64,000 nucleotides of DNA, taken from Acidobacteriaceae bacterium (GTDB lineage Bacteria > Acidobacteriota > Terriglobia > Terriglobales > Acidobacteriaceae). Position 1 is the first letter of the stretch. Every line of letters starts with the position of its first letter. The DNA lies in contig JASHOQ010000047.1 of assembly GCA_030041045.1 (NCBI GenBank), forward strand, positions 124,001-188,000, written 5' to 3'. The notes below the pieces were generated by a model. That model was not told the DNA's origin. It worked only from the letters and a program-made list of their open reading frames with translations, and ran no database searches. This document shows positions 1 to 8,067 of the stretch, one piece after another. The position numbers and the translations under genes were made by a program.

Positions 1-179
1 CGCACCTGACCGCGCGCGACGCCGCGCAGCCAAACTTGCTGGAGTTCTTCGATTTCACCAACATCCCGTGGGCTACGCCGCCTACGCCGCCGGCGCCGAC
101 TTCGACTTCGGAAGCGAGCTCGACCTGCACGCCGGCCAGCTTCGCCCCGTCGGTGAGCAAGAAGACGACGCAGTTCTGA
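1..179 (+). CDS. C-terminal end of a phosphoesterase (phospholipase C / acid phosphatase-like), partial
   Basis: The window opens inside this gene. Reading in frame 3, about 58 codons remain and end at a TGA at 177-179. The tail contains LTARDAAQPNLLEFFDF followed by a stretch rich in Pro, Thr and Ser. An end of this kind (D-A-x-x-P-x-L-x-x-F-F-D-F before a Pro-rich tail) is what I expect for secreted phosphoesterases of the phospholipase C / acid phosphatase type, which are common in acidobacteria. The catalytic domain lies outside the window, so the assignment rests on this short tail only. The gene converges on the multicopper oxidase gene, with a hairpin between the two. Confidence 0.5.
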   Translation, partial: HLTARDAAQPNLLEFFDFTNIPWATPPTPPAPTSTSEASSTCTPASFAPSVSKKTTQF

Positions 180-212
180 GCGGGGGAGCGATCGGGGAAG
201 AAGACCGAACTG

Positions 213-237
213 TGAGCGCGCCCGCGCGGCGCGCTCA
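213..237. terminator. Hairpin between two convergent genes
   Basis: TGAGCGCGCC and GGCGCGCTCA form a perfect 10-bp stem around a 5-nt loop. It lies between the stop of the partial phosphoesterase and the multicopper oxidase and includes the stop codon of the latter. No T-run follows on either side, so a bidirectional terminator role is inferred from position and stem strength only. Confidence 0.4.
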
Positions 238-1902
238 GGCCACCACTTCAAACGGGCGCATCATGTCGTTGTCTTCGTGTTCGGCCATGTGGCAGTGATA
301 GACGTAGCGCCCGGTATAGCCTTCAAAGCGCACCAGGAGGATGAGAACCTCGTTCGGGTTCACGATAGCCGTGTCTTTCCATCCGGCCTCGTTGGGCGCG
401 GGCGGACGCGACGCGCCCACGAGCTGCAGCTTTCCCTGCTGCCGCACAAAGACGCCGAAATCGAACCCGCGCCGCTCCAGCACCTGGAACTGCACCAGGT
501 GCAGATGCATGGGATGCGTATCGTCTGTGGTGTTGATGAAGCGCCACATCTCCGTCGACCCCAGCTTGGGAAGCTCGGTCACCGCATCGGCGTACGCCTT
601 GCCGTCGATCTGCATGCCCAGGGACCTGCCCTTGTCGTCCATGTTCTCAGAGAGCACAAAATCCCGCGTGGTCACCGCGTCGCTTGCCTTCATCCGCGGC
701 AGATCGATCGGGGCGGGCAGGCTGAAGGTCCTGGCACTGCTTCGGGGCAGGGTCACGCGAAACTGCATGAGTTCAGGCAGCGGCTCATGCAGCGGGCGCA
801 GCAGGCTCCATCCGGGAAAAGGCGCAGGCGCGTTGTTGGAGAGGGTGACGGTTCTGCCTTCGAGCCCGGAGAAATCCAGGATCAGGTCTGCGCGCTCCGC
901 CGGCCCCAGCAGCACTCTTTCCAGCGGCGCCGGTTTGGGCAGCAATCCGCCGTCGCTGCCAATCTGGTGGAAGCGCACCAGGGAGGGAATGTCAGTGGGA
1001 CTTTGGGCAAGGTTGAAAAACAAGCGGAAGAAGCGCGAATTGGAAGAGTTCAGCACGCGCAGCCGGTAAAGGCGCGGCTCCACGGCGAGGTACGGATAAA
1101 GCGCGCCATTCACAAGGGGCAGATTGCCGAAGAACTGCGGCCCCCACATTCCCCTGGGAACCGCTGTGCCATCGTCCTCAGTGGGCGCATAGAGCAGCTG
1201 CGCTCCGTCGTCCAGCATGCGGTCCTGCAGCGCGAGCGGAATCTCGTAAGCGCCCGAGGGCAGGTTCATGCTCAATTCCTGCGGGTCGCGGAGCAGATAG
1301 AATCCGGAAAGACCTGCGTACACGTTCAGCCGCGTGATGCTCATGGCGTGATCGTGGTACCACAGCGTCGCCGCCGGCTGATCGTTGGGATATTGATAGC
1401 GCACGGAAGCGCCGGGCACAAACCATTTTTCCGGCAGGCCGTCACTCAACGAGTCAGTGCGCGAGCCGTGCACATGCGGCACCACGCGCACCACCGGCGC
1501 CGGAGGCATGGCGCCATGGAGATGTGTGTCCACCGGGAATAAGTGCTCGAGCGGCAGATGGTTCTCCCATTCCACCTCCACGCGCCTTCCGCGCAAGGCC
1601 TCGAAGGTCGGTCCCGGATACTGACCTTCGTATCCCCACAACCGGGTGGGCGGCAGTTGCGAGTGCAGCTGCCTGCGGAATTCGACCATGCGCACGCGGA
1701 AGAGGTCCGCATCTTTGCGTTTCCCGTATGGCTTCAGCTTTTCGGGAATCGGAAGCGGATCGGTAAAGCGGTCGATCATCTCCGGTGTGCGGAAAATGGG
1801 CTCGGCTGCCGCGCCGCTTCTGCCTTCTGCGGCGGCAAGAACGAAGGCTGATACGGAACCAACACCCAACTTGAGAAATTCGCGTCTGCTTGTCGAACTC
1901 AT
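235..1902 (-). CDS. Tat-exported multicopper oxidase (CotA/SufI/bilirubin-oxidase type)
   Basis: Probable laccase-like enzyme of about 555 residues that oxidises organic or metal substrates and reduces O2 to water outside the cytoplasm. The N-terminus has a twin-arginine signal (STSRREFLKLG, then a hydrophobic stretch). All four copper-binding motifs of the family are visible: HLHG near residue 127, WYHDHAMS near 190, HPMHLH near 470, and HCHMAEHEDNDMM close to the C-terminus, where Cys would bind the type 1 copper. Length and motif order fit three-cupredoxin oxidases. I chose the ATG at 1902 because GAGGGGG precedes it and the Tat motif then sits at the usual distance; a TTG at 1929 is possible. 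Physiological substrate cannot be read from the sequence. Confidence 0.9.
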   Translation of the reverse strand: MSSTSRREFLKLGVGSVSAFVLAAAEGRSGAAAEPIFRTPEMIDRFTDPLPIPEKLKPYGKRKDADLFRVRMVEFRRQLHSQLPPTRLWGYEGQYPGPTFEALRGRRVEVEWENHLPLEHLFPVDTHLHGAMPPAPVVRVVPHVHGSRTDSLSDGLPEKWFVPGASVRYQYPNDQPAATLWYHDHAMSITRLNVYAGLSGFYLLRDPQELSMNLPSGAYEIPLALQDRMLDDGAQLLYAPTEDDGTAVPRGMWGPQFFGNLPLVNGALYPYLAVEPRLYRLRVLNSSNSRFFRLFFNLAQSPTDIPSLVRFHQIGSDGGLLPKPAPLERVLLGPAERADLILDFSGLEGRTVTLSNNAPAPFPGWSLLRPLHEPLPELMQFRVTLPRSSARTFSLPAPIDLPRMKASDAVTTRDFVLSENMDDKGRSLGMQIDGKAYADAVTELPKLGSTEMWRFINTTDDTHPMHLHLVQFQVLERRGFDFGVFVRQQGKLQLVGASRPPAPNEAGWKDTAIVNPNEVLILLVRFEGYTGRYVYHCHMAEHEDNDMMRPFEVVA

Positions 1903-1967
1903 TCCCCCTCGGCCGCGCACGGACGGCAAGCCACTGTTTTCAGGATTTGTCAGTCGATAAGGCCTGG

Positions 1968-2888
1968 TCAGTCCGGCGTGATTTCGCTGGCCATGTAGCG
2001 CGCGCCGTCGTACTCCGCCCTCACGCTCACGCTCTCGCCCAGGTGCAGGTCGCGTGCAGCCCGGGTGCGCGCGGCATCAAAGGAAATCTCGTAGCTCTTC
2101 TGGTCGCGCGGATCCACCAGCACCAGCCGGCCCAGCCCCAGGTTCAATGAGGCGATGCTTCCACTGAACGCAAAAGCCGCTCCCGGGACAGCATACACGG
2201 TAATCCTGTCGGTCACGCCACGGCCCTCGTTGTCCGATCCGAAGGCAATCGCGATCAGCGATCCGCTGCGCAGGTCCCACGGCCCCGATCGCATGGCGGT
2301 GAAGGCCGACTGGCCCACGCGCACAAAGGAGGCGTCCTGCGCCACGCGTACTTTCAGCGGGTCGCGCGAGCCGTTCGAAGAGAGTGTCAGCTCGCCCGAC
2401 CCCGAATCGTAGCTGACCACCTTGCCGCTGTACTCGCCCTCCGGCGCGTTTGACAGCTCGTGAATGCTCACCGCGAAGATGGCGGCGCCATCGAGGGTCG
2501 TCTGCACGGAAGCGTGGTCTTCCCGCTTGAGCTCGTGCAGAGGAATCCGCTTGCCGTCCAGATACACCTGCGTGCGCTCGTCGAACAGAATCTTCATCGG
2601 CCGCTCCCCGTACACTGCCAGGGTGAGCACGTCGCGAACGGGATCGATGTTCTTGATCTCCCCCCCGAAAATTGTGCTTGTCCCCTTGGGTGCGGGGGGA
2701 ATGGCATCGACCCCGTTGGGCAAGACCGGGGGCCGGTCGGCGCCAACATCCGCTGCCGGATCCGCTGCCTGATCCGTGGCTTGGCCTGGAGGAGGCGGTG
2801 CCGCAGGTTGATTCTGCTGCGCGCCCGCCGCCAGCGCCAAACCCGCCAGCAGCCCCCCCAGCAGTATTGTTGCCTGGAATCGCTCCAT
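1968..2888 (-). CDS. Secreted protein of unknown function (DUF5666-like repeats)
   Basis: 306 residues. Residues 1-24 look like a Sec signal peptide (hydrophobic stretch ending AAGAQ), followed by a Gln/Pro/Ala-rich low-complexity segment to about residue 70. The rest is a series of small beta-rich modules with recurring I-x-N-I-D-P-V-R-D / V-x-S-Y-D-S-G-S-G-E-L-T-L / I-A-S-L-N-L-G-L-G-R-L-V-L patterns, each like the start of a DUF5666-type OB-fold module that often occurs in acidobacterial periplasmic proteins. No catalytic motif was recognised. It lies directly upstream of the multicopper oxidase on the same strand (65 bp gap), so the two may be co-transcribed. Family name is tentative. Confidence 0.7.
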   Translation of the reverse strand: MERFQATILLGGLLAGLALAAGAQQNQPAAPPPPGQATDQAADPAADVGADRPPVLPNGVDAIPPAPKGTSTIFGGEIKNIDPVRDVLTLAVYGERPMKILFDERTQVYLDGKRIPLHELKREDHASVQTTLDGAAIFAVSIHELSNAPEGEYSGKVVSYDSGSGELTLSSNGSRDPLKVRVAQDASFVRVGQSAFTAMRSGPWDLRSGSLIAIAFGSDNEGRGVTDRITVYAVPGAAFAFSGSIASLNLGLGRLVLVDPRDQKSYEISFDAARTRAARDLHLGESVSVRAEYDGARYMASEITPD

Positions 2889-3061
2889 CCCGGTCTAACC
2901 CATGCTTCTTGAGATTTCTCCGACAATTCTTTTGATGAGGCAAATCCGTGGCCGGTGGCCTGAGCTTGACGCGGAAGAGCAACACCCCCGAAGCGGACGC
3001 ATCTAACTTTCTTGAAATCCTGCATCCGGCTGTGCGCGGAAAGCAACGGTGAAGAGCACAT

Positions 3062-4225
3062 ATGGTTGTTAAACCAGCAAAATGGATTGCAGTTTTCGCA
3101 CTCATCGCCGCGCCGGCTTACACGCCGGCTCGGGCGAGCGATACCTTGACCATCGACATTCCCCTGCACAGCAAGCTCAGCCCGGTGCAGCGGCTCAACC
3201 GTGAGGGCGTCGAGGCCGTTCAGAAACACGAATATGACCGTGCGGAGGCTTTGTTCCTGAAGGCCTATCTCTATGATCCCTCCGATCCCTTCACACTGAA
3301 CAATCTCGGTTACATCGCCGAGCTCGAAGGGCAACTGGATCGGGCGCAGCGGTTTTACCAGCTCGCGCTGGAGCAGAGCTGCAATGCACAGATCGATGTA
3401 AGCAGTGAAAAGAGCCTTCAGGGGAAGCCCATGATGGCCGCCGTCAACAACCTCCAGGACCAGCCAATGGAAGTCAACCGCATGAACCTGGACGCCATAC
3501 GTTTGCTCTCGGAAAACCGCGGCTTTGAGGCCTCAGCGCTCCTGCAGCAGGCCTTGTCTCTCGACCCGCAGGATCCGTTCACCTTGAACAACCTCGGGGT
3601 CGCCAATGAAACCGTGGGCGACTACGGGAACGCCCTGAAATATTACCGCGCTGCCGCGAGCCTGCATTCTTCCGAGCCGGTCGCGATTGCGGCCGATCGC
3701 GCCTGGCGCGGAAGACCGGTGAGCGATATGGCTGCAACCAGCGCCAAACTGCTGGAAAAGCGGCTCGAGGGCATTAACCCCGATTACGAGCGCGCGCTCA
3801 TGCTCAGCCGGCGCGGGGTCTTTGCGGAAAACCAGAACGACTGGACCGCGGCCAAGGATTATTTTCTCCGCGCCTATTCCGCCGACCCCTCCGACGCGTT
3901 TTCGCTGAACAACCGCGGCTACGTGGCCGAGCGCGAGGGCGATCTTGAAACCGCAAAGTTTTTCTATGAAAAGGCCCGCCGCGCGCAGGACGCATCCGCG
4001 CCCGTGGGCATGGCCACTGACAGCGCGGCTGAAGGGAAACCGCTCTTCGCCGTCGCCTCCGGAAGCGACCACAAGGTCGATAGCGCGCTCGACATTTACA
4101 GCATCGAGCGTCGCCGCCAGACCGGCCCCATCGAGCTGACGCCGCGCGGCAGCGCACCGGAAGACAACGCTCCGGCCGCTCCCCAGCAGCCTTCCCCCAA
4201 CGCGCAGCCGCAACAACAGCGATAG
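3062..4225 (+). CDS. Exported TPR-repeat protein with three similar modules
   Basis: 387 residues with a signal peptide (residues 1-26, cleavage after ARA). The body is three modules of roughly 110 residues. Each holds a TPR-like pair with the shared phrase DPxDxFxLNNxGY/V near residues 76-86, 164-174 and 277-287, and each ends in a short G-K/R-P motif (LQGKPM, WRGRPV, AEGKPL). TPRs mediate protein-protein contacts, so this is probably a periplasmic scaffold; no enzymatic motif is visible. The C-terminus is a Pro/Gln/Ala-rich tail. The next gene starts 21 bp downstream behind an AGAAGG site, which suggests an operon leading to TonB. Confidence 0.8.
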   Translation: MVVKPAKWIAVFALIAAPAYTPARASDTLTIDIPLHSKLSPVQRLNREGVEAVQKHEYDRAEALFLKAYLYDPSDPFTLNNLGYIAELEGQLDRAQRFYQLALEQSCNAQIDVSSEKSLQGKPMMAAVNNLQDQPMEVNRMNLDAIRLLSENRGFEASALLQQALSLDPQDPFTLNNLGVANETVGDYGNALKYYRAAASLHSSEPVAIAADRAWRGRPVSDMAATSAKLLEKRLEGINPDYERALMLSRRGVFAENQNDWTAAKDYFLRAYSADPSDAFSLNNRGYVAEREGDLETAKFFYEKARRAQDASAPVGMATDSAAEGKPLFAVASGSDHKVDSALDIYSIERRRQTGPIELTPRGSAPEDNAPAAPQQPSPNAQPQQQR

Positions 4226-4246
4226 CGATTAGAAGGTCCATTCAAA

Positions 4247-5362
4247 ATGACCAGAGCCGCCGAACAATCTTTGCCGCATCGCTCCATGGATCTCCTTTCG
4301 CGCCTTCTTCTGCCTCCACGCAACGGCGGCTTCCCCGCTTCGCCGTCCCACGAGGAGTTGAGCCATCAGCTCGCGCAGATGACGCGCGAGGAATTCGATG
4401 ACCTGGTCTCTCTCTCCAGTCTCAATCACGTCATGGTTCGCGGCCTTGAGGTATTCCTGCACCTGGTGCGCGCGCAGCAAAACGCCACGCGCGCCGATTG
4501 GGCCGCGGACGCGCTGGCAACCGAGCGCGCCCGAATCGCCATCGCGGTTGAATTCCTGGGCGAGATCTGCGATGCCTTTGCCGAGCGCGATTACCCCGTC
4601 ACCGTGATCAAGTCGCTCGATCATTGGCCCGATTTGGGCAGCGATCTCGATCTCTACACAACCGCCGGCCCCGATGACGTGATCGGCTTGATGCGCGACC
4701 GATTCAACGCGAGGCTCGCGCCGCGCAGCTGGGGCGACCGCCTGGCCTGCAAATGGAACTTCATCGTGCCCGGCCTTTCGGAGGCGGTGGAAATTCACAT
4801 GGGCCGATTGGGTCAGACGGGCGAGCAGGTGGCCATTGCCTCCTCGCTCCTCGATCGCACCCGTCACATCATGCTGTGCGGCCATCCGTTTCGCATCACC
4901 TCGGCCTCCGATCGCCTGGCCATCTCCACGCTGCAACGGATGTATCGCCATTTTTATTTCCGGCTGTGCGACATCGTCGATTCCGCATGGATGGCCGACT
5001 GCGGCGCCATCGATTACGAAAATCTGCGCTCGCTTACGCAGGGTGCGGACATCTGGGAGGGCGCCGCAACCTATCTCGTCATCGTTTCCGACTACGTCGA
5101 GAGCTATCGCGGTGCGGGCCTCGACTTGCCGGCGTTCGTCCGCGAGGCAGCGCGGTTCGGCGGCGATCGCATCTACTATGCCCGCGGCTTTCTCCGCGTG
5201 CCCATCCTGCCGCAGTCAGCCGCACTCTATACTTCCCAGCTCGCGGGCACGCTGGGAAAGGGTGAATTCTCAAGCGGCGCGCGGCTCAGCCTGCTCCCCT
5301 GGCTGGCCACGGCGGCCGCCGTGGGGCAAAAACTTACCGGCAGCGACAAGGGAATCTGGTAA
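4247..5362 (+). CDS. Nucleotidyltransferase-like protein (PF14907-type)
   Basis: 371 residues, starting at an ATG with AGAAGG upstream. Around residues 115-135 it has V-I-K-S-L-D-H-W-P-D-L-G-S-D-L-D-L-Y, which resembles the G-S-x-(n)-D-x-D nucleotide-binding motif of the Pol-beta-like nucleotidyltransferase superfamily, as in the uncharacterised NTP_transf_5 family. Several later Asp/His residues could serve the same fold. No signal peptide is present, so it should be cytoplasmic. Substrate is unknown. It follows the TPR gene closely and precedes tonB on the same strand. The superfamily call rests on a single motif; a plain hypothetical protein is the cautious alternative. Confidence 0.6.
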   Translation: MTRAAEQSLPHRSMDLLSRLLLPPRNGGFPASPSHEELSHQLAQMTREEFDDLVSLSSLNHVMVRGLEVFLHLVRAQQNATRADWAADALATERARIAIAVEFLGEICDAFAERDYPVTVIKSLDHWPDLGSDLDLYTTAGPDDVIGLMRDRFNARLAPRSWGDRLACKWNFIVPGLSEAVEIHMGRLGQTGEQVAIASSLLDRTRHIMLCGHPFRITSASDRLAISTLQRMYRHFYFRLCDIVDSAWMADCGAIDYENLRSLTQGADIWEGAATYLVIVSDYVESYRGAGLDLPAFVREAARFGGDRIYYARGFLRVPILPQSAALYTSQLAGTLGKGEFSSGARLSLLPWLATAAAVGQKLTGSDKGIW

Positions 5363-5493
5363 CGCAAATGATTCGAGCGCAAAGCAACGGAAGATGCCAA
5401 GAGATGGTCTTAGCGATATAGAGGAGAGGGGGATGCCGGGAAGGGGTGTTTCCGGCCAACACTATGGCTTATTCGGGACCAGGAAATTCGAAA

Positions 5494-6504
5494 ATGAGTG
5501 CAGACACCAGACAATTCGGCCATAAGACGAGCAGCCGCAAACAGGATGCGGAAACCTACAATCGCTCTTCGCTTGCATTCGATTCCTTCGACGCTCTCGA
5601 CGGCGTTGCCACCTGGCCCAATCCGCAGCCACGGCTTATCGCCCGCCGACCCGCGTTCACGGGCGCCGGTTCCAATACGCTGGTCTGGAAGGGAATCGAC
5701 CTGCTCAGCTATAAGCGCGAGCGCAAGCCGAAGGTCATCTCCATCTTCCTGCACATCGTGGCCATCGCCGCCATCCTCTGCTGGGGCCTGACCGCGCATA
5801 CGCACGTGGTGCAAACGGAAGCCACGGTGACTCCGATCACTCTGTACGCTCCTCCTCCGCCTCTTCCGAAGGTGATGCCGGTGGCCAAGGTCCAGGGCGG
5901 CGGTGGTGGCGGCGGCGCGCATCAGCGCATCGAGCCCATACGCGGGCATGCTCCTAAAGTGGCGCGCATCCACATGCTTCCACCGCAGATCGTCCGCGTC
6001 AGCAATCCGAAACTGCCCATGGAGCCCACCATGCAGGTGAACATGCCCACCAACACCGCCATGCCCAATCTCGGCATGCAGGATTCGCCGCAGATTGCGC
6101 TGGCCTCGCAGGGCAGCGGCAGCGGTTCGGGCTTCGGCCACGGCATGGGCGGCGGCATCGGCTCGAGCCAGGGCACGGGCTACGGCCCCGGCACGGGCGG
6201 CGGATACGGCGGCGGCGTGATGAGCGTCGGCGGCGGGGTCAGCGCGCCCATTCTCGTTCATTCGGTCGAACCGGAGTTTACTGAAGGGGCGCGCCAGCAG
6301 AATTTTCAGGGCACCGTCTCCATCCAGCTCATTGTCGACGCGCAGGGCTACCCGCAGGATGTGCACGTGACCCGCCATCTGGGCATGGGTCTTGATGAAA
6401 AAGCTGTTGAAGCCGTCCGGCAATATCGGTTCAGGCCGGCCGTGTATCAGGGACGCCCCGTAGCCGTGCAGATGATCGTGGAGGTGGACTTCCGCCTGCA
6501 CTAG
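5494..6504 (+). CDS. TonB-family energy transducer with glycine-rich linker
   Basis: Couples the inner-membrane proton gradient (via ExbBD, not in this window) to TonB-dependent outer-membrane receptors. A single membrane anchor (VISIFLHIVAIAAILCWGLT) follows a cytoplasmic part of about 80 residues. The C-terminal about 90 residues form a TonB_C domain: VEPEFTEGARQQNFQGTVSIQ, then LDEKAVEAVRQYRFRPA and a final VEVDFRLH. The periplasmic linker is glycine-rich (GGGGGG and GSGSGSG stretches) instead of the usual Pro-Lys/Pro-Glu spacer. I chose the ATG at 5494 because AGGAA lies 8 nt upstream; ATG 5464 and GTG 5446 are in frame and possible. The stop codon overlaps the edge of a small inverted-repeat element. 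Confidence 0.85.
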   Translation: MSADTRQFGHKTSSRKQDAETYNRSSLAFDSFDALDGVATWPNPQPRLIARRPAFTGAGSNTLVWKGIDLLSYKRERKPKVISIFLHIVAIAAILCWGLTAHTHVVQTEATVTPITLYAPPPPLPKVMPVAKVQGGGGGGGAHQRIEPIRGHAPKVARIHMLPPQIVRVSNPKLPMEPTMQVNMPTNTAMPNLGMQDSPQIALASQGSGSGSGFGHGMGGGIGSSQGTGYGPGTGGGYGGGVMSVGGGVSAPILVHSVEPEFTEGARQQNFQGTVSIQLIVDAQGYPQDVHVTRHLGMGLDEKAVEAVRQYRFRPAVYQGRPVAVQMIVEVDFRLH

Positions 6505-6598
6505 AGCGCTGCGTCAGAGCGCCTGAGGGCGCGGCCGTGCGCAGGCACGGGCCCGGAAGCCGTCCGCGGCCCGCCCGGCCTCGGCATGGAGCGCTCTA
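6502..6598. repeat. TA-bounded inverted-repeat element (MITE-like) at the tonB stop codon
   Basis: A very GC-rich block of 93 bp begins GAGCGCT (6504-6510) and ends AGCGCTC (6590-6596), a perfect 7-bp terminal inverted repeat. The dinucleotide TA lies immediately outside each end (6502-6503 and 6597-6598). The left TA is part of the tonB stop codon TAG. TA flanks and GAGCG ends are shared with the clearer element at 9564-9678, but the interiors do not match, so kinship is uncertain. Confidence 0.4.
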
Positions 6599-6623
6599 AC
6601 CTCTAACGGAGATTCTGGTCTTG

Positions 6624-6660
6624 CTTGAGCAGCCTCATCTGGCTGCTCAGGCTGTTTTTT
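6624..6660 (+). terminator. Rho-independent terminator after tonB
   Basis: GAGCAGCC (6627-6634) pairs perfectly with GGCTGCTC (6641-6648) around a 6-nt loop, extendable by three more pairs at the base (one a G-U wobble). GGCTG and a run of six T follow (6655-6660). It lies 120 bp after tonB and 41 bp before the VWA gene start, so it should end the TPR-to-tonB transcript and separate it from the VWA gene. Confidence 0.8.
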
Positions 6661-6700
6661 GCATCCAACTGGACTGACGTAACGTCTCCGCTCTGCCGCC

Positions 6701-7870
6701 ATGCTCTCGATGGTCCTGACCAGATCGCGCTTTCTCGGCCTCATCCCGATGGTGACGCTGGGCCTGCTCTGCGCCGGCGCGCACGGCCAGGCAGCGCCCG
6801 CTCCGTCCTCCTCTTCGGCGGTCATCCAGGATCCCACGCGCCCGGAGATGCAGCCCAATCTCGATGTAGACCATGATCCGATCCCCTCGCCCGATCCGGA
6901 GCCGCCTCCGGTGGCAGCCAACGCACCCGCCAACGTTCCGGGCAGCCCCAACGCCGGCACCACTCCCGGCGAGCCGCTCAAGCGCCAGGACGGAATGTAC
7001 GTCCTGCACGCCAACGTCGACGAGGTGCTGCTGGATTGCACCGTCCTTGACCAGAAAGGCGAGACCGTTACCGATCTCAGCCAGCGCGATTTTCGCGTCT
7101 GGGAAGACGGCGTGCCCCAGACCGTCAACGCGTTTCTGCATCAGGACATGCCCGTCTCCATGGGCATCCTGGTCGATAATTCGGGCTCCATGCGCGACAA
7201 GCGCACCGCGGTCAACGCCGCTGCCATGGAGCTGCTGCGCGATTCAAACCTGCAAGACTCGGCCTTCGTCGTGAACTTCTCTGACCGCGCTTATCTCGAC
7301 CAGGGATTTACCACCGACCGCATCGCGCTCGACCGCAGCCTGTCGCGTTTCGACTCGCGCGGAACGACGGCCATGTACGACGCCGTGGTAGCCTCGGCCG
7401 ATGAGCTCTCGCGGCATGCAAAGGAGCGCAAGCAGGTTCTACTCATCATTACCGACGGAGCCGACAACGCATCCCGCCTCACCCTGCAGCAGGCCATTCG
7501 CCGCGTGCAGGACCTGGGGGGTCCCGTGGTGTATACCATCGGCCTGCTCTTCGACTCCGACAAAGACGAAGCCGACAGCGCCCGCACCGCTCTGCAGAGG
7601 CTCTCGCAGGAGACTGGGGGCTTCGCTTACTTTCCCCGCTCGCTCGACGAGGTGAATGGCATCGCGGCGGAGATTGCGCGCGACATCCGCAATCAATACA
7701 CCATCGCCTATCGCTCTACTCGTCCCTCCAGCCTGGGCGGCTATCGCGTGGTGCATGTGGAAGCCGCCGCGCCCGGCCACGGCAAGCTGACCGTGGTCAC
7801 CCGCCATGGCTACTACGCCAATCCCAATCCGCAGCAGCCGGCGCAGACCGCCGAAGAAACGCGTCCCTGA
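6701..7870 (+). CDS. Secreted VWFA-domain protein (acidobacterial VWFA-related family)
   Basis: 389 residues with a signal peptide ending near GAHGQA (about residue 30), then a Pro/Ala-rich spacer. Residues 85-130 form the beta-rich segment that usually precedes the VWA fold in the acidobacterial VWFA-related family (LDQKGETVTDLSQRDFRVWE). The VWA domain follows, with the MIDAS motif DNSGSM (D-x-S-x-S) near residue 162, a later T in RGTTAMYD and D in ITDGADN completing the metal site. The product should bind a divalent cation and a protein partner outside the cytoplasm. A terminator just upstream suggests its own promoter. Partner and role are unknown. Confidence 0.85.
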   Translation: MLSMVLTRSRFLGLIPMVTLGLLCAGAHGQAAPAPSSSSAVIQDPTRPEMQPNLDVDHDPIPSPDPEPPPVAANAPANVPGSPNAGTTPGEPLKRQDGMYVLHANVDEVLLDCTVLDQKGETVTDLSQRDFRVWEDGVPQTVNAFLHQDMPVSMGILVDNSGSMRDKRTAVNAAAMELLRDSNLQDSAFVVNFSDRAYLDQGFTTDRIALDRSLSRFDSRGTTAMYDAVVASADELSRHAKERKQVLLIITDGADNASRLTLQQAIRRVQDLGGPVVYTIGLLFDSDKDEADSARTALQRLSQETGGFAYFPRSLDEVNGIAAEIARDIRNQYTIAYRSTRPSSLGGYRVVHVEAAAPGHGKLTVVTRHGYYANPNPQQPAQTAEETRP

Positions 7871-8067
7871 TTCGCGGGCCATCCAACCTCACGCCGATTC
7901 AACGGACGTCGCCCTGCCCCTGAGGGATCCATCCTTCAAACTGACCAGCCTCCCGCCGCCGGTCGCACGCCTTCGTCTGCTATAGTGGAATGTTTTTGCG
8001 CCGGCCTTTCGTTACCGCTAAGGGGATGCCGGCGGGTTCCTCAAATCACGCTCTCGGGGAGAAGACG

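Noticed and set aside
277..1542. 421-codon open frame opposite the multicopper oxidase
   Set aside because: Antisense shadow; the copper-site motifs on the minus strand decide the coding strand.
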